NCBI GenBank assembly: GCA_003599795.1
Contig: QZJQ01000012.1
Span: 1 to 57,239, forward strand
Direction of reading: 5' to 3'
Length of the DNA: 57,239 bases
Source of the DNA: Nitrospiraceae bacterium
GTDB taxonomy: Bacteria; Nitrospirota; Thermodesulfovibrionia; Thermodesulfovibrionales; UBA1546
A program made the translations under genes and the position numbers. Within the stretch, counting starts at the first letter, position 1; every line of letters starts with the position of its first letter. Below the pieces are notes generated by a model. The model was not told the DNA's origin, searched no databases, and saw only the letters and a program-made list of their open reading frames with translations. This document shows positions 28,812 to 36,370 of this stretch, piece after piece.

Positions 28812-29189
28812 ATGAACATCTATGAAAACATCGTAATACTAAATGCGTCTCTTGCCGACGAAGAGATTGAGACAGCCTCAGGCAAGATAAAAGACCTCAT
28901 AACGAATTCAGGCGGAGAAATATTGAAGTCTGACGCATGGGGCAGAAGGAAACTCGCCTATGAAATCAAGAAACAGAAAAAAGGCTTCTATCTTTTCCTT
29001 GTCTTTAAGTCGCCCTCAGCCGTGATAAAAAAACTTGAAGACTATTATAAAGTCTTTGACCCTGTAGTGAAATACATGGTAATTAAACTGGAAAAGAAGC
29101 AGGCAGAGTCGGCATTGAAGTCATCCGCAGCTGCGGAAGCAGCTACGGTCACACCTGTTGAAAAAACAGAGCAAAAAAGCGAGGCATAA
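28812..29189 (+). CDS. rpsF: 30S ribosomal protein S6
   Basis: Ribosomal protein of the central domain that binds together with S18. It starts MNIYENIVIL at 28812, with GGAGGTG at 28799-28805; a longer frame upstream is not family-like. DAWGRRKLAYEIKKQKKGFY is the conserved core, followed by FDPVVKYMVIKL. The C-terminal extension after about residue 100 is Ala/Ser/Thr-rich. First gene of rpsF-ssb-rpsR. Confidence 0.96.
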   Translation: MNIYENIVILNASLADEEIETASGKIKDLITNSGGEILKSDAWGRRKLAYEIKKQKKGFYLFLVFKSPSAVIKKLEDYYKVFDPVVKYMVIKLEKKQAESALKSSAAAEAATVTPVEKTEQKSEA

Positions 29190-29193
29190 ACCT

Positions 29194-29607
29194 GTGTTTA
29201 ACAAAATAATACTAATAGGGAACCTGACTAAAGATCCGGAACTCAGATATACGCCGCAGGGCACAGCCGTAGCTTCTTTCAGGATTGCTGTTAATTCAAA
29301 AATAAAACAGCAAGGCGAACTCAAAGACGAAACTCTTTTCATCGGCGTGGTCGTATTCGGCAAGCAGGCAGAAAGCGCGGGACAGTACCTTAGCAAAGGC
29401 AGGTCCGTGCTTGTTGAAGGCAGGCTGCAGGAGAGAAAGTGGGAATCTGAAGGTCAGCAGAAAAGCAGGATGGAAGTAGTTGCAAGTTCAGTTAGATTTT
29501 TGTCAAAGAAAACCGGTGCAGGAGAGGCCGCCTTAGGCGCGGGAGACTCGGCATCCACGGAAGATATAGCCCCGCCTGAAGAAACAACGGACATGGAGCC
29601 GTTTTAA
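29194..29607 (+). CDS. ssb: Single-stranded DNA-binding protein
   Basis: OB-fold protein that coats single-stranded DNA in replication and repair. The family N-terminus FNKIILIGNLTKDPELRYTP follows a GTG start at 29194, four bases after the rpsF stop, with GAGG upstream. An ATG at 29158 inside rpsF would add twelve basic residues not seen in the family. GRLQERKWE is conserved. The acidic tip DMEPF at the C-terminus is the partner-protein docking site. Length is 137 aa. Confidence 0.95.
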   Translation: MFNKIILIGNLTKDPELRYTPQGTAVASFRIAVNSKIKQQGELKDETLFIGVVVFGKQAESAGQYLSKGRSVLVEGRLQERKWESEGQQKSRMEVVASSVRFLSKKTGAGEAALGAGDSASTEDIAPPEETTDMEPF

Positions 29608-29684
29608 TTAGCGTTATGGCGCAAAGCGTTGAGCGTTTTAGCGAAAACAATAACGCAATAACGCTATAACTCAATAAACGCTAT
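29608..29684. repeat. AACGCT word-repeat with inverted partner, between ssb and rpsR
   Basis: Left half GCGTTATGGCGCAAAGCGTT and GAGCGTTTTAGCG; right half ATAACGCAATAACGCTATAA and AATAAACGCT. The halves are approximate reverse complements, so a transcript could fold into a long hairpin inside the ribosomal operon. Confidence 0.6.
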
Positions 29685-29702
29685 TTTTGAAAGGAGAAAA
29701 CA

Positions 29703-29927
29703 TTGCAGCAGAGAAGAATGCAAAGGAAAAAATTCTGCAGATTTTGCTCGGAAAAGGCAGAGTTCATAGACTACAAAGATATCAGAATTCTGAGGTATTA
29801 CCTTACGGAAAAGGGCAAAATTCTTCCGCGCCGGATGACAGGCGCATGCGCAAGGCACCAGAGAAGCCTGACGGAAGCCATAAAAAGAGCCCGGAATATA
29901 GCTCTTCTTTCATTTGTGGAAAAATAG
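29703..29927 (+). CDS. rpsR: 30S ribosomal protein S18
   Basis: A 74-aa basic protein with RRKFCRFC-like N-terminus ([10 protein letters not shown]), [19 protein letters not shown] and [15 protein letters not shown], all standard for S18. The two N-terminal cysteines make it the zinc-type (C+) paralogue pattern in part. The start is a TTG at 29703 with AGGAG seven bases before it; an ATG at 29718 is an alternative. The next gene in most genomes is rplI, but here two DUF507 genes follow. Confidence 0.94.
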   Translation: MQQRRMQRKKFCRFCSEKAEFIDYKDIRILRYYLTEKGKILPRRMTGACARHQRSLTEAIKRARNIALLSFVEK

Positions 29928-29930
29928 AGC

Positions 29931-30212
29931 ATGAGAATCCCCAAAACATGGGTGCCTCTGATAACTAAAAAGGTCGTAGACGGCATTATTTCAAAACAGC
30001 TTGTCACTCCGCGCATTCCTATGGAACAGCTGCTCGCCAACACAGAAGAACTCATAATGGATGAGCTTCTAACAGAAGACAGGGTCAATGAAGAGGTAAG
30101 AGAAATACTAAAAAAACACAACTCGGAAATAGAGCGCGGCAGGGTTGACTACAGGAAACTCTTTGAGCTGACCAAACAAAAGATAGTGAAAGAGAGAAGC
30201 CTTATTCTATGA
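29931..30212 (+). CDS. DUF507 family protein, first copy
   Basis: A 93-aa charged helical protein of the DUF507 family, with no known function. It begins MRIPKTWVPLITKKVVDGI and carries the LITxxLxxxRVNEEVREIL-type helix (LLTEDRVNEEVREIL). Start three bases after the rpsR stop. Its stop overlaps the start of the second copy (ATGA), which implies coupled, equimolar synthesis. No membrane segment or signal is seen. Confidence 0.82.
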   Translation: MRIPKTWVPLITKKVVDGIISKQLVTPRIPMEQLLANTEELIMDELLTEDRVNEEVREILKKHNSEIERGRVDYRKLFELTKQKIVKERSLIL

Positions 30213-30493
30213 TGCTTTCTGAGGAAAAGATAACGCACCTCACACATATGCTTCTTCAGGGCCTTATAAGCAGAAATTTAATTGAGCTTAACGATGAGGA
30301 AGGAAAAATAAGGCGTGAGATTAAGCGCATCATTGCCAATGAATTAAAGATCGGAGAAGACATAGATTCAGCTATAAGGAAAAAACTTCAATCCTTTTCA
30401 AGAAAACTATCCGAGGGGAGTCCTGAGTGGGAAGTGCTGTACAAAAAATTCTTCAGGGAAGAGGAGATAAAGAGGGGCCGGGCTTCCGGATAA
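30209..30493 (+). CDS. DUF507 family protein, second copy
   Basis: A 94-aa paralogue of the preceding protein with the same layout: MLSEEKITHLTHMLLQGL at the N-terminus, then a charged helix IRREIKRIIANELKIGEDID and a basic C-terminal helix. The two copies are only modestly alike, so the duplication is old, and a heterodimer is plausible. The gene overlaps the start of the GGDEF gene by 67 bases. Confidence 0.8.
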   Translation: MMLSEEKITHLTHMLLQGLISRNLIELNDEEGKIRREIKRIIANELKIGEDIDSAIRKKLQSFSRKLSEGSPEWEVLYKKFFREEEIKRGRASG

Positions 30494-32484
30494 AAAAGAG
30501 CATCCCCTTACTCTGTCTTGTCCTGATATGGATTGGACTCCTGAAAAATTTTCCGGTAACAATGCCTGCCCTGTGGTTTTTGTTCAGCGCTGCAACAGCT
30601 ATTGCATATTCAATACTGCATTACACATCTAAAAGAAAAAGTGCTTCCCTGGAGTTCCTTTTTTCCATAGCGCTCATTTTTGAGGGCCTAATTGCCGCGC
30701 TGAATTTAGAGTGGCTCAAGCCCGTTTATTTCCCGCTTGTTATTTCCGCTGCTGTTTTTTATGGCTGGAAGACTGTCGTTCCTTTGTCTTTCCTCATCAT
30801 ATTCCTCAGATTAAGGGCTTTATTTATGAACCCCGAGCTGTTCGGAGAGGAAATCGCTTTTTCAGTTTCACTGCTGCTTACGGCAGTCATTTCCTCTGTG
30901 ATACTGGACCGGTTCAGAAAGGGGAAATACAAAGATTATGCCGTTTTGAAAACAATTAAGCATGCCGATGAGGCTGTCACTGAAACAGACGCGGACTTAA
31001 TAGACGGCCCCGAGCAGCTCGGGGTATCGCAGTATTTTTCGTCAATGCTCAAAACAGACGAAGAAATTAAAGAACATCTGCTGGCGATAAAACATGCTGT
31101 CTATGCCGATTCAGTAAATTTTTTCGTGCAGACAGCCCCGAGCAGCCCAGGGGGCTTTACGCTGAGATGCTCAACTGAGGAGAAAGGCGATATAATTGTT
31201 ACCGGCAAAGGCATCATCGCTGAATGTTTTAAAACAAAAAAAACTTTTTACTCCGGCGAGGTAAACAAAAACACCTCTGAAATAGGTTATATAAAAAATA
31301 AAAAGGTTTCATCTGTCCTTGTTATGCCCGTAATGGACGGCTATGCATTAACCGGAGTCCTTACCGCCGACAGTTCAATTTATCATGCCTTCAGCGAGCC
31401 TGTCAGGAATACAGTGCGGATGCTTGCCGCGCATTTCGTCAGAATTATTGAGAGAGAGAGAATTTATCCTAAACTTGCGCGCGACTACAACGGGTTAAAA
31501 ATATTAAATGAGGAAAGCTCCAAACTTGTCTCATCGCTCAACTTAAATGTAATTGCCGAAAAGCTGTGCGAAGGGGCGGAAAAAATTGCATCCTCTAATG
31601 CGTTTCTCTTTATTGCATCAGGCAGACAGTTTGAGTTAATACACCATACAGGCGGTATGTCAGGAGACAAGACCGGCTTTGATTTAAAAGGCACATTTGT
31701 TAATATTGCAGTTGAAAACAAACAGCCCGTTTATATGGCTGACATGAAGGACTACCATTCTTCAGTCCTGCCCTTCAGGACAGGAGAAATCCGCTCCATT
31801 TTTGTCATACCCTTGGTTTATGAGAGCAGGCTGCTCGGGCTATTTGTAATGTCCTCTTTGAAAACAGACTTCCTTGACACATTTCAGATAGAATTGCTGA
31901 AGGTAATGTGCAATCAGGCGGCAACATCCATTGCAAATGCTAAATTGCATGCAGAGATAGAAAAACTTGCGACCACGGACGGCCTCACAGGGCTTTTAAA
32001 CCACAGGATTTTTCAGGAGAAGCTCTCTGAAGAACTTAAAAAATTAAGCAGATATTCGGAAACCACCTCTCTGCTCCTGGCAGACATAGACTTCTTCAAA
32101 AAAATAAATGACAAATACGGACATCCTGCCGGAGACATGGTTCTTAAAGAAGTCTCAAAGCTTATAAAAGAAGCCATAAGGGACATAGATATACCTGCGC
32201 GGTACGGGGGCGAGGAATTTGCCGTAATACTGCCTCGAACAGACAGCAAAGGCGCAATGAACATTGCGGAGAGATTAAGAAAAGCTGTTTCCAGTAAATC
32301 TTTTGATATAGGTCATATAAGTCATACTGGACCCATTCAGGCGACTCTGAGCATAGGCATTGCAACTTCTCCGCTGGACGCTAAAACAAAGGAAGAACTC
32401 ATTGAAAAGGCCGATCAGGCGCTTTACCATGCAAAGCACAATGGACGAAACAGGAGCGTGCTCTGGAGCGAAATCAGAGGCTGA
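30427..32484 (+). CDS. Membrane GAF-GGDEF diguanylate cyclase
   Basis: Makes c-di-GMP. About four to five hydrophobic helices (residues 24-155), two GAF-like sensor regions (about 180-340 and 360-500), then a GGDEF domain starting TTDGLTGLLNHRIF with an intact active site RYGGEEFAVIL and an RDID inhibitory site five residues before it, so it should be active and feedback-inhibited. The GTG start at 30427 lies inside the second DUF507 gene but has GAGGGGAG six to seven bases upstream. A CCCCGAG/CTCGGGG hairpin (31008-31024) lies within the coding sequence. The HNH gene follows by one base. Confidence 0.9.
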   Translation: MGSAVQKILQGRGDKEGPGFRIKKSIPLLCLVLIWIGLLKNFPVTMPALWFLFSAATAIAYSILHYTSKRKSASLEFLFSIALIFEGLIAALNLEWLKPVYFPLVISAAVFYGWKTVVPLSFLIIFLRLRALFMNPELFGEEIAFSVSLLLTAVISSVILDRFRKGKYKDYAVLKTIKHADEAVTETDADLIDGPEQLGVSQYFSSMLKTDEEIKEHLLAIKHAVYADSVNFFVQTAPSSPGGFTLRCSTEEKGDIIVTGKGIIAECFKTKKTFYSGEVNKNTSEIGYIKNKKVSSVLVMPVMDGYALTGVLTADSSIYHAFSEPVRNTVRMLAAHFVRIIERERIYPKLARDYNGLKILNEESSKLVSSLNLNVIAEKLCEGAEKIASSNAFLFIASGRQFELIHHTGGMSGDKTGFDLKGTFVNIAVENKQPVYMADMKDYHSSVLPFRTGEIRSIFVIPLVYESRLLGLFVMSSLKTDFLDTFQIELLKVMCNQAATSIANAKLHAEIEKLATTDGLTGLLNHRIFQEKLSEELKKLSRYSETTSLLLADIDFFKKINDKYGHPAGDMVLKEVSKLIKEAIRDIDIPARYGGEEFAVILPRTDSKGAMNIAERLRKAVSSKSFDIGHISHTGPIQATLSIGIATSPLDAKTKEELIEKADQALYHAKHNGRNRSVLWSEIRG

Positions 32485-32485
32485 T

Positions 32486-32779
32486 ATGGAACCTTTTATT
32501 TCATATATTACAGAAGAAGATATTAAAAGAGAGAAGGCAAAGGCGCGTGAACTCAGAAAATCACAGTGGTGGAAAAGAAAATGCTCGGAAGGCAGATGTT
32601 ATTACTGCAATAAAACCTTCAGCCCGAAAGAATTAACAATGGACCACATCGTCCCCATCATACGCGGCGGAAAATCAACGAAAGGGAATACTGTGTCTGC
32701 TTGTAAGGAATGCAATAGCAGGAAAAAGCACATGCTTCCGCTTGAATGGGAAGAGTATATGGAGAAACTTAAATCTTAA
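32486..32779 (+). CDS. HNH endonuclease-like protein
   Basis: A 97-aa protein with a zinc ribbon and HNH core: CYYCNKTFSPKELTMDHIVPI, then GGKSTKGNTVSACKECNSRKK (quoted as separate motifs DHIVPI, GNTVSACKECN and RKK). Such small HNH proteins are widespread in chromosomes, may nick DNA, and have unknown roles. ATG at 32486 is one base after the GGDEF stop; a longer upstream frame is the shadow of that gene. Convergent with the moeA-like gene at two bases. Confidence 0.87.
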   Translation: MEPFISYITEEDIKREKAKARELRKSQWWKRKCSEGRCYYCNKTFSPKELTMDHIVPIIRGGKSTKGNTVSACKECNSRKKHMLPLEWEEYMEKLKS

Positions 32780-32781
32780 TC

Positions 32782-34008
32782 CTACTTTCCGAACGGGCAC
32801 ACAGGATAGCGGCATGTTTTGCAATTAAGGCATAAGCCGCCGTGTCCAAGCTCTGCCAGTTCTTTCCTGCCAATTATTTCTCCGGCAAGCACCCGAGGGA
32901 GAATTAAATCAAAAATTGTAGTCTTATGATACATGCCGCAGGCAGGAATGCCGAGAATAGGAATAAAACTAAAGGATTCGAGGGTTCGGGGGTTCGAGGG
33001 TTCGAGTAGATGTTCATCTTTTACCCTTGACTCCTTTTCTAAATATGCTACCAGAAACATCGCCCCCGGCAATACTGCCGAACCGTATGTAATATCATTG
33101 ACGCCGAGTTTTCTTATTGCAAATCTCGTTACATCGTCAGGGTCAACAGACATGCCTCCCGTTGTGATAAGGAGTTCAGCTCCTGCTTCTATCAATTCCC
33201 TGAGCCTTGCTTCTATAAGCCCTTCATCATCAGGAGCATAATATATCCCTGCAATCTCACATCCGTATTCCTGTATTTTTTTTGTGATTACAGGCGCAAA
33301 AGCATCCTTTATCCTCCCGTAATAGACCTCATTGCCTGTGATAACAATGCCGGCTTTCAGTTTGCGTAATTCTTTGACTTCAACAACGCCAGTCTGAAAG
33401 GGTTCGAGGGTTCGAGGGTTCGAGGGTTCGAGGAAATTATTTTTTTGTCCACTTGACCCCTTGACCACTTGACCCCTTGGCTCCTTTGCTTTATTAGCTA
33501 TTGCCACTGCTTCCTCCACAATTGTTTTCTTCACGACGAGCGGAATTGCTCTTGTGCCTCCGACAAGCTGTCCTTTTTTGACAGGTGTATTGCTGTGGAG
33601 AGTAGCGCACATCACATCTCCGAGCATATTAAACTGCGTAAGGGCATTTTTATCCACTTTTAAAAGGCCGTCTCTTTCAGCAATTATATTAATCTTGCCT
33701 TCCTTGGGTTCTCCCTCTATTGACACTCCATTGCCCATAAGGGCCTTAGCCAGCGTATAAGCTGCTTCATCCTCATGCATTTCGTCTTCAGAAATATTAA
33801 GAACAAACAGGTTTTCTTTCCCAAGCCTTTGGAGATGGCAGACATCTTCTTGCTGGACAATATGCCCTTTTTTAAAGGCCCTGCCTTTAAATTCATCTTT
33901 CTTTATCTCTGTAATGTCATGCGCCAGCACAGTCCCGACTGCCTCTGTTACCGGGATTGTTTTAACGCCTAATCTGTTTTTCGTATCGGAATCCTGAATA
34001 TCACACAT
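32782..34008 (-). CDS. MoeA-like molybdopterin-binding protein with Cys-rich tail
   Basis: Residues 1-120 resemble the MoeA insertion half (TIPVTEAVGTVLAHDI), and about 215-330 form the MoCF-biosynthesis fold with KAGIVITGNEVY and TTGGMSVDPDDV. The extreme C-terminus has four to five cysteines (CLNCKTCRYPVCPFGK), probably binding a metal. It likely inserts or senses molybdenum for the molybdoenzyme encoded upstream. At 408 aa it is inflated by two repeat-derived stretches containing SNPRTLE (about residues 187-201 and 332-345). ATG at 34008 follows GGAGG. Confidence 0.85.
   Translation of the reverse strand: MCDIQDSDTKNRLGVKTIPVTEAVGTVLAHDITEIKKDEFKGRAFKKGHIVQQEDVCHLQRLGKENLFVLNISEDEMHEDEAAYTLAKALMGNGVSIEGEPKEGKINIIAERDGLLKVDKNALTQFNMLGDVMCATLHSNTPVKKGQLVGGTRAIPLVVKKTIVEEAVAIANKAKEPRGQVVKGSSGQKNNFLEPSNPRTLEPFQTGVVEVKELRKLKAGIVITGNEVYYGRIKDAFAPVITKKIQEYGCEIAGIYYAPDDEGLIEARLRELIEAGAELLITTGGMSVDPDDVTRFAIRKLGVNDITYGSAVLPGAMFLVAYLEKESRVKDEHLLEPSNPRTLESFSFIPILGIPACGMYHKTTIFDLILPRVLAGEIIGRKELAELGHGGLCLNCKTCRYPVCPFGK
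32976..33007. repeat. GGGTTCGA octamer repeat inside moeA-like gene, copy 1
   Basis: Three to four octamers of the type GGGTTCGA encode LEPSNPRTLES on the coding strand. The same octamer recurs at 33402-33433. Confidence 0.65.
33402..33478. repeat. GGGTTCGA and TTGACCCC repeats inside moeA-like gene, copy 2
   Basis: Four tandem GGGTTCGA octamers (33402-33433), then octamers TTGACCCC, TTGACCAC, TTGACCCC (about 33451-33478). In frame they encode a stretch (QVVKGSSGQ, then SNPRTLEP) that does not resemble MoeA sequence. Confidence 0.68.
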
Positions 34009-34066
34009 AATGCCTCCTAAATTTAGCTTTCAGTTGTCAGCAGCCTTCAGCAAAATCAAATCCTTA

Positions 34067-34399
34067 TTATTTCCCGAATATATTGCCGAACTTCTTATCA
34101 ACCATTTCTCTTATGCCTTCTTCCATCAATGCATACTGTTTTAAAAATTTTCTCGCATCTTTTGTGAGCAAGGCGCCTCCGCCGTTTTTTCCGCCCGTCT
34201 GTCTCTCAACCAGTTTAATGCCGAGCCTTTCCTCCATTGCCTTTATATAACTCCATGCTTTTCTGTAAGAGATGTTTATTTCTTTTGCCGCCTGATTTAT
34301 AGAGCCGTACTGGTCTATTGCATTAAGCAGGAATCTTCTGCCCCTTCCGAATACAGGCTCTCCGTCAACCTCTATCCAGAGCTTTGATTTAATCTCCAT
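34067..34399 (-). CDS. ModE-type molybdenum-responsive regulator, DNA-binding domain only
   Basis: A winged-helix protein of the ModE N-terminal type: WIEVDGEPVFGRGRRFLLNAI, then the helix-turn-helix SINQAAKEINISYRKAWSYIKAMEERLG and the wing GGKNGGGALLT. It lacks the C-terminal molbindin domains that bind molybdate, so the effector is unclear. I prefer the ATG at 34399 (MEIKSKLW); an ATG at 34420 would sit at the predicted transcription start. An inverted repeat covers its own promoter, suggesting autoregulation. Placed among molybdenum-enzyme genes. Confidence 0.88.
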   Translation of the reverse strand: MEIKSKLWIEVDGEPVFGRGRRFLLNAIDQYGSINQAAKEINISYRKAWSYIKAMEERLGIKLVERQTGGKNGGGALLTKDARKFLKQYALMEEGIREMVDKKFGNIFGK

Positions 34400-34401
34400 A
34401 T

Positions 34402-34459
34402 CGTTATGACTTTTATGCATAACGCATTATAATAAAAAAACCTACCTGTCTGTCAAGCC
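34402..34459 (-). promoter_or_regulatory. Sigma-70 promoter with ModE-like operator for the modE-type gene
   Basis: On the minus strand: TTGACA (34459-34454), a 19-base spacer, TATAAT (34431-34426). At the predicted start lies CGTTATG-N9-CATAACG (34402-34424), 7-bp perfect arms, resembling known ModE boxes with CGnTAT half-sites. The spacer is longer than ideal. The promoter lies in the 3' end of the preceding gene. Confidence 0.55.
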
Positions 34460-34759
34460 TTTTTTCAAGGACCCGGCAGGGGCCTTTGAGCCCTCGCTTA
34501 CAATGGTAATATTCTGAGACCAGAAGACCCCCTTTAGGGGTGAGAGTATGCCTTTTACGGTGCTCTCTATTAATCCCTTCGCAAAATCTTTTTTTAAGTC
34601 CAGTTCGCCGTTTTCAGTATAAATATGAATTTCTTCGGGTTCAATGCGCATGGTTACATTTCTTGAATCATCGCCGAACGTCTGCGCAATTGCGCAGAGG
34701 ACGCTTGCAATATAATTCTGCGTAAACTCATTTAACGGCACAATATTATTATTTACCAT
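34442..34759 (-). CDS. Uncharacterised small protein of the molybdoenzyme locus
   Basis: A 105-aa protein that I do not recognise. It begins MVNNNIVPLNEFTQNYIAS and is otherwise an alpha/beta small soluble protein with acidic and hydrophobic alternation and no cysteine cluster. It has an IEPEEIHIYTENGELDL stretch and a helix ending GILSPLKGVFWS. The ATG at 34759 overlaps the fmdE stop by eleven bases, so it is co-translated; a TTG at 34774 would add five residues. The location between fmdE and the regulator suggests an accessory role in molybdenum-enzyme maturation, which is inference only. Confidence 0.65.
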   Translation of the reverse strand: MVNNNIVPLNEFTQNYIASVLCAIAQTFGDDSRNVTMRIEPEEIHIYTENGELDLKKDFAKGLIESTVKGILSPLKGVFWSQNITIVSEGSKAPAGSLKKGLTDR

Positions 34760-35345
34760 GAGGCTTGTCTTCAACTTTGTAATACCCTCCTTCAGCGCAC
34801 GGCCTGCATAACACCTTTCCGCTTTTATGCAACTCTCTCATGTCCTGAACATATTCTCCGCACATATCGCACGGAACTCTCTTGAGCGGCCTGCCCGGCA
34901 TGTCCTCAGGCTTTACGGCTACACTGACATGCATCACATCAAAAAGTTCCCCGTCAGACATTACCTTGTATGCCTCAAGCTGAGCCTTGTATTTATCTGC
35001 TGTCTCAGGGAAATATTTCTTTGCTTTTTCCCTTGCGTCCTCTTTTGCCACAACCCTCACGGCCTTGCCTGTTTTAAGATTCACGAATGTCGCCGCCATC
35101 TTACCGTAGTCCATAAACTTCATGGTCCTGTGCCCGAGGCTGCATCCGGTAACAGACTGCACTGCGTCAGTGGCGCACCTGTCCATCTCAACAAATACAA
35201 TCAAACTTTTTCTGTCTTTGCCCCTCGGGTCTTCAATCCCTATCTCCCTCAGTCCGAGCATTGACATCTTCACTCCGAGCACCTGACCCGGACAGAGATG
35301 TCCGTGGATTTTTACGGATTCATTGAGAAGCGTTTCAAAGTCCAT
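34749..35345 (-). CDS. FmdE-family protein with C-terminal zinc ribbon
   Basis: The FmdE domain (about 1-140) shows KIHGHLCPGQVLGVKM, EMDRCATDAVQ and TGCSLGHRTM. The C-terminal part has a four-Cys zinc ribbon (CDMCGEY and CRPC). FmdE was first found in the formylmethanofuran dehydrogenase operon, but relatives occur beside many molybdenum or tungsten enzymes, and the function is unknown. It is placed between the multi-cluster ferredoxin gene and the small unknown, consistent with cofactor handling. Length of 198 aa is usual. Confidence 0.88.
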   Translation of the reverse strand: MDFETLLNESVKIHGHLCPGQVLGVKMSMLGLREIGIEDPRGKDRKSLIVFVEMDRCATDAVQSVTGCSLGHRTMKFMDYGKMAATFVNLKTGKAVRVVAKEDAREKAKKYFPETADKYKAQLEAYKVMSDGELFDVMHVSVAVKPEDMPGRPLKRVPCDMCGEYVQDMRELHKSGKVLCRPCAEGGYYKVEDKPHGK

Positions 35346-35351
35346 TGTAAT

Positions 35352-36368
35352 TTAAACCCCGCACAACACCTCTTTTTTTGCACTGATGAATTCCAAGGGA
35401 CTGCCGCCTGTAAATCCTTTTTCTATACGCAAGGCGCTGTTAAAACAAAAATCCCTGCACAGGCCGCAGCCGCTGCACAGAGAGCTGCTGAAAAAAAGCT
35501 CCCTGTTATCATCATCCTTATCTTCTATCTTCAGCGCCCCCGTAGGGCACATGCCGATGCATGCAAAGCAATTATTGCACGCATCTGTTGCAGTAACATC
35601 GTAGTAATAATTTTTCAGCAGCGCCTTTTTGGTCTCATCAGGCAGAACACTAAGCGCCCTGTTCAGCAGCTCTCTCTTAAACGGCAGTTTTTTTGCCGAA
35701 TAAGCCCGCAGTTCTTCGCCTGTGTCTTCATCGCCGAAAAGTCCGGCTGCCTTCATAAAAGTTGCATTTTTCAAGGCCTTGAAAAAGCCGCGGCGGTCAT
35801 ACGAGACGTCATTGAATTTAATATCCGCTTTGTTTTTAACAATTTTTATCCTGTCAGAGATTTTCAGAGAGGTTTTTGCTTCAACGCCGGCAATCCTTTT
35901 TTCAAGGGCAGCGACTACAAAACTGTTTCTGCAATCAGCGCATCCCGACAAGTCAATCTGGAGCTGGTTATTCATGAAAACAACAAGGGCTATTATGTGC
36001 TCCTCGGATAAAAAGCCGAAACAAAATGTCTTTTCATGCGAAGGAGTTTTTGCGTTCGCCCTGCAGCCGAGAACAGGCGATGCAACAGAGGCTTGAACTT
36101 TCCTGAGCTTGCCGATTACAGAATAAAAGTCCAGCCCGCTTATATCAAAACAGTCCGAGGGGCATGCTGAAACGCAGAGCATGCACTCAGAGCATTCGCC
36201 TGTCTTTATATAAACGTCGTCTGTTATTGTTATTGCATTGAAGCGGCATTGTTCAACGCATCCGGTGCATGAATTATGATTAAACCTCATCCTCAGGCAT
36301 CGGGAACGCTCTGTCACAATGCTGTCTTCTGCGCTTAAGGCTTTATCAATAATCTTTTCTCTTAACAT
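35352..36368 (-). CDS. Multi-[4Fe-4S] ferredoxin-type protein of the molybdoenzyme locus
   Basis: A 338-aa protein with two ferredoxin pairs. The N-terminal pair is CTGCVEQCRFN (about 34) and CSECMLCVSACPSDC (about 59). The C-terminal pair is CNNCFACIGMCPTG (about 264) and CSGCGLCRDFCFN (about 297). Between them is an uncharacterised region with five further cysteines. No signal or membrane helix, so it would act in the cytoplasm. It could carry electrons or help load iron-sulfur clusters. NapF-like maturation proteins have a similar cluster count. The start lies two bases after the TorD stop. Confidence 0.8.
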   Translation of the reverse strand: MLREKIIDKALSAEDSIVTERSRCLRMRFNHNSCTGCVEQCRFNAITITDDVYIKTGECSECMLCVSACPSDCFDISGLDFYSVIGKLRKVQASVASPVLGCRANAKTPSHEKTFCFGFLSEEHIIALVVFMNNQLQIDLSGCADCRNSFVVAALEKRIAGVEAKTSLKISDRIKIVKNKADIKFNDVSYDRRGFFKALKNATFMKAAGLFGDEDTGEELRAYSAKKLPFKRELLNRALSVLPDETKKALLKNYYYDVTATDACNNCFACIGMCPTGALKIEDKDDDNRELFFSSSLCSGCGLCRDFCFNSALRIEKGFTGGSPLEFISAKKEVLCGV

Positions 36369-36370
36369 TC

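Noticed and set aside
32976-33433. GTTCGA words as tRNA T-arm remnants
   Set aside because: They are tandem octamers in frame within a protein gene, with no cloverleaf around them.
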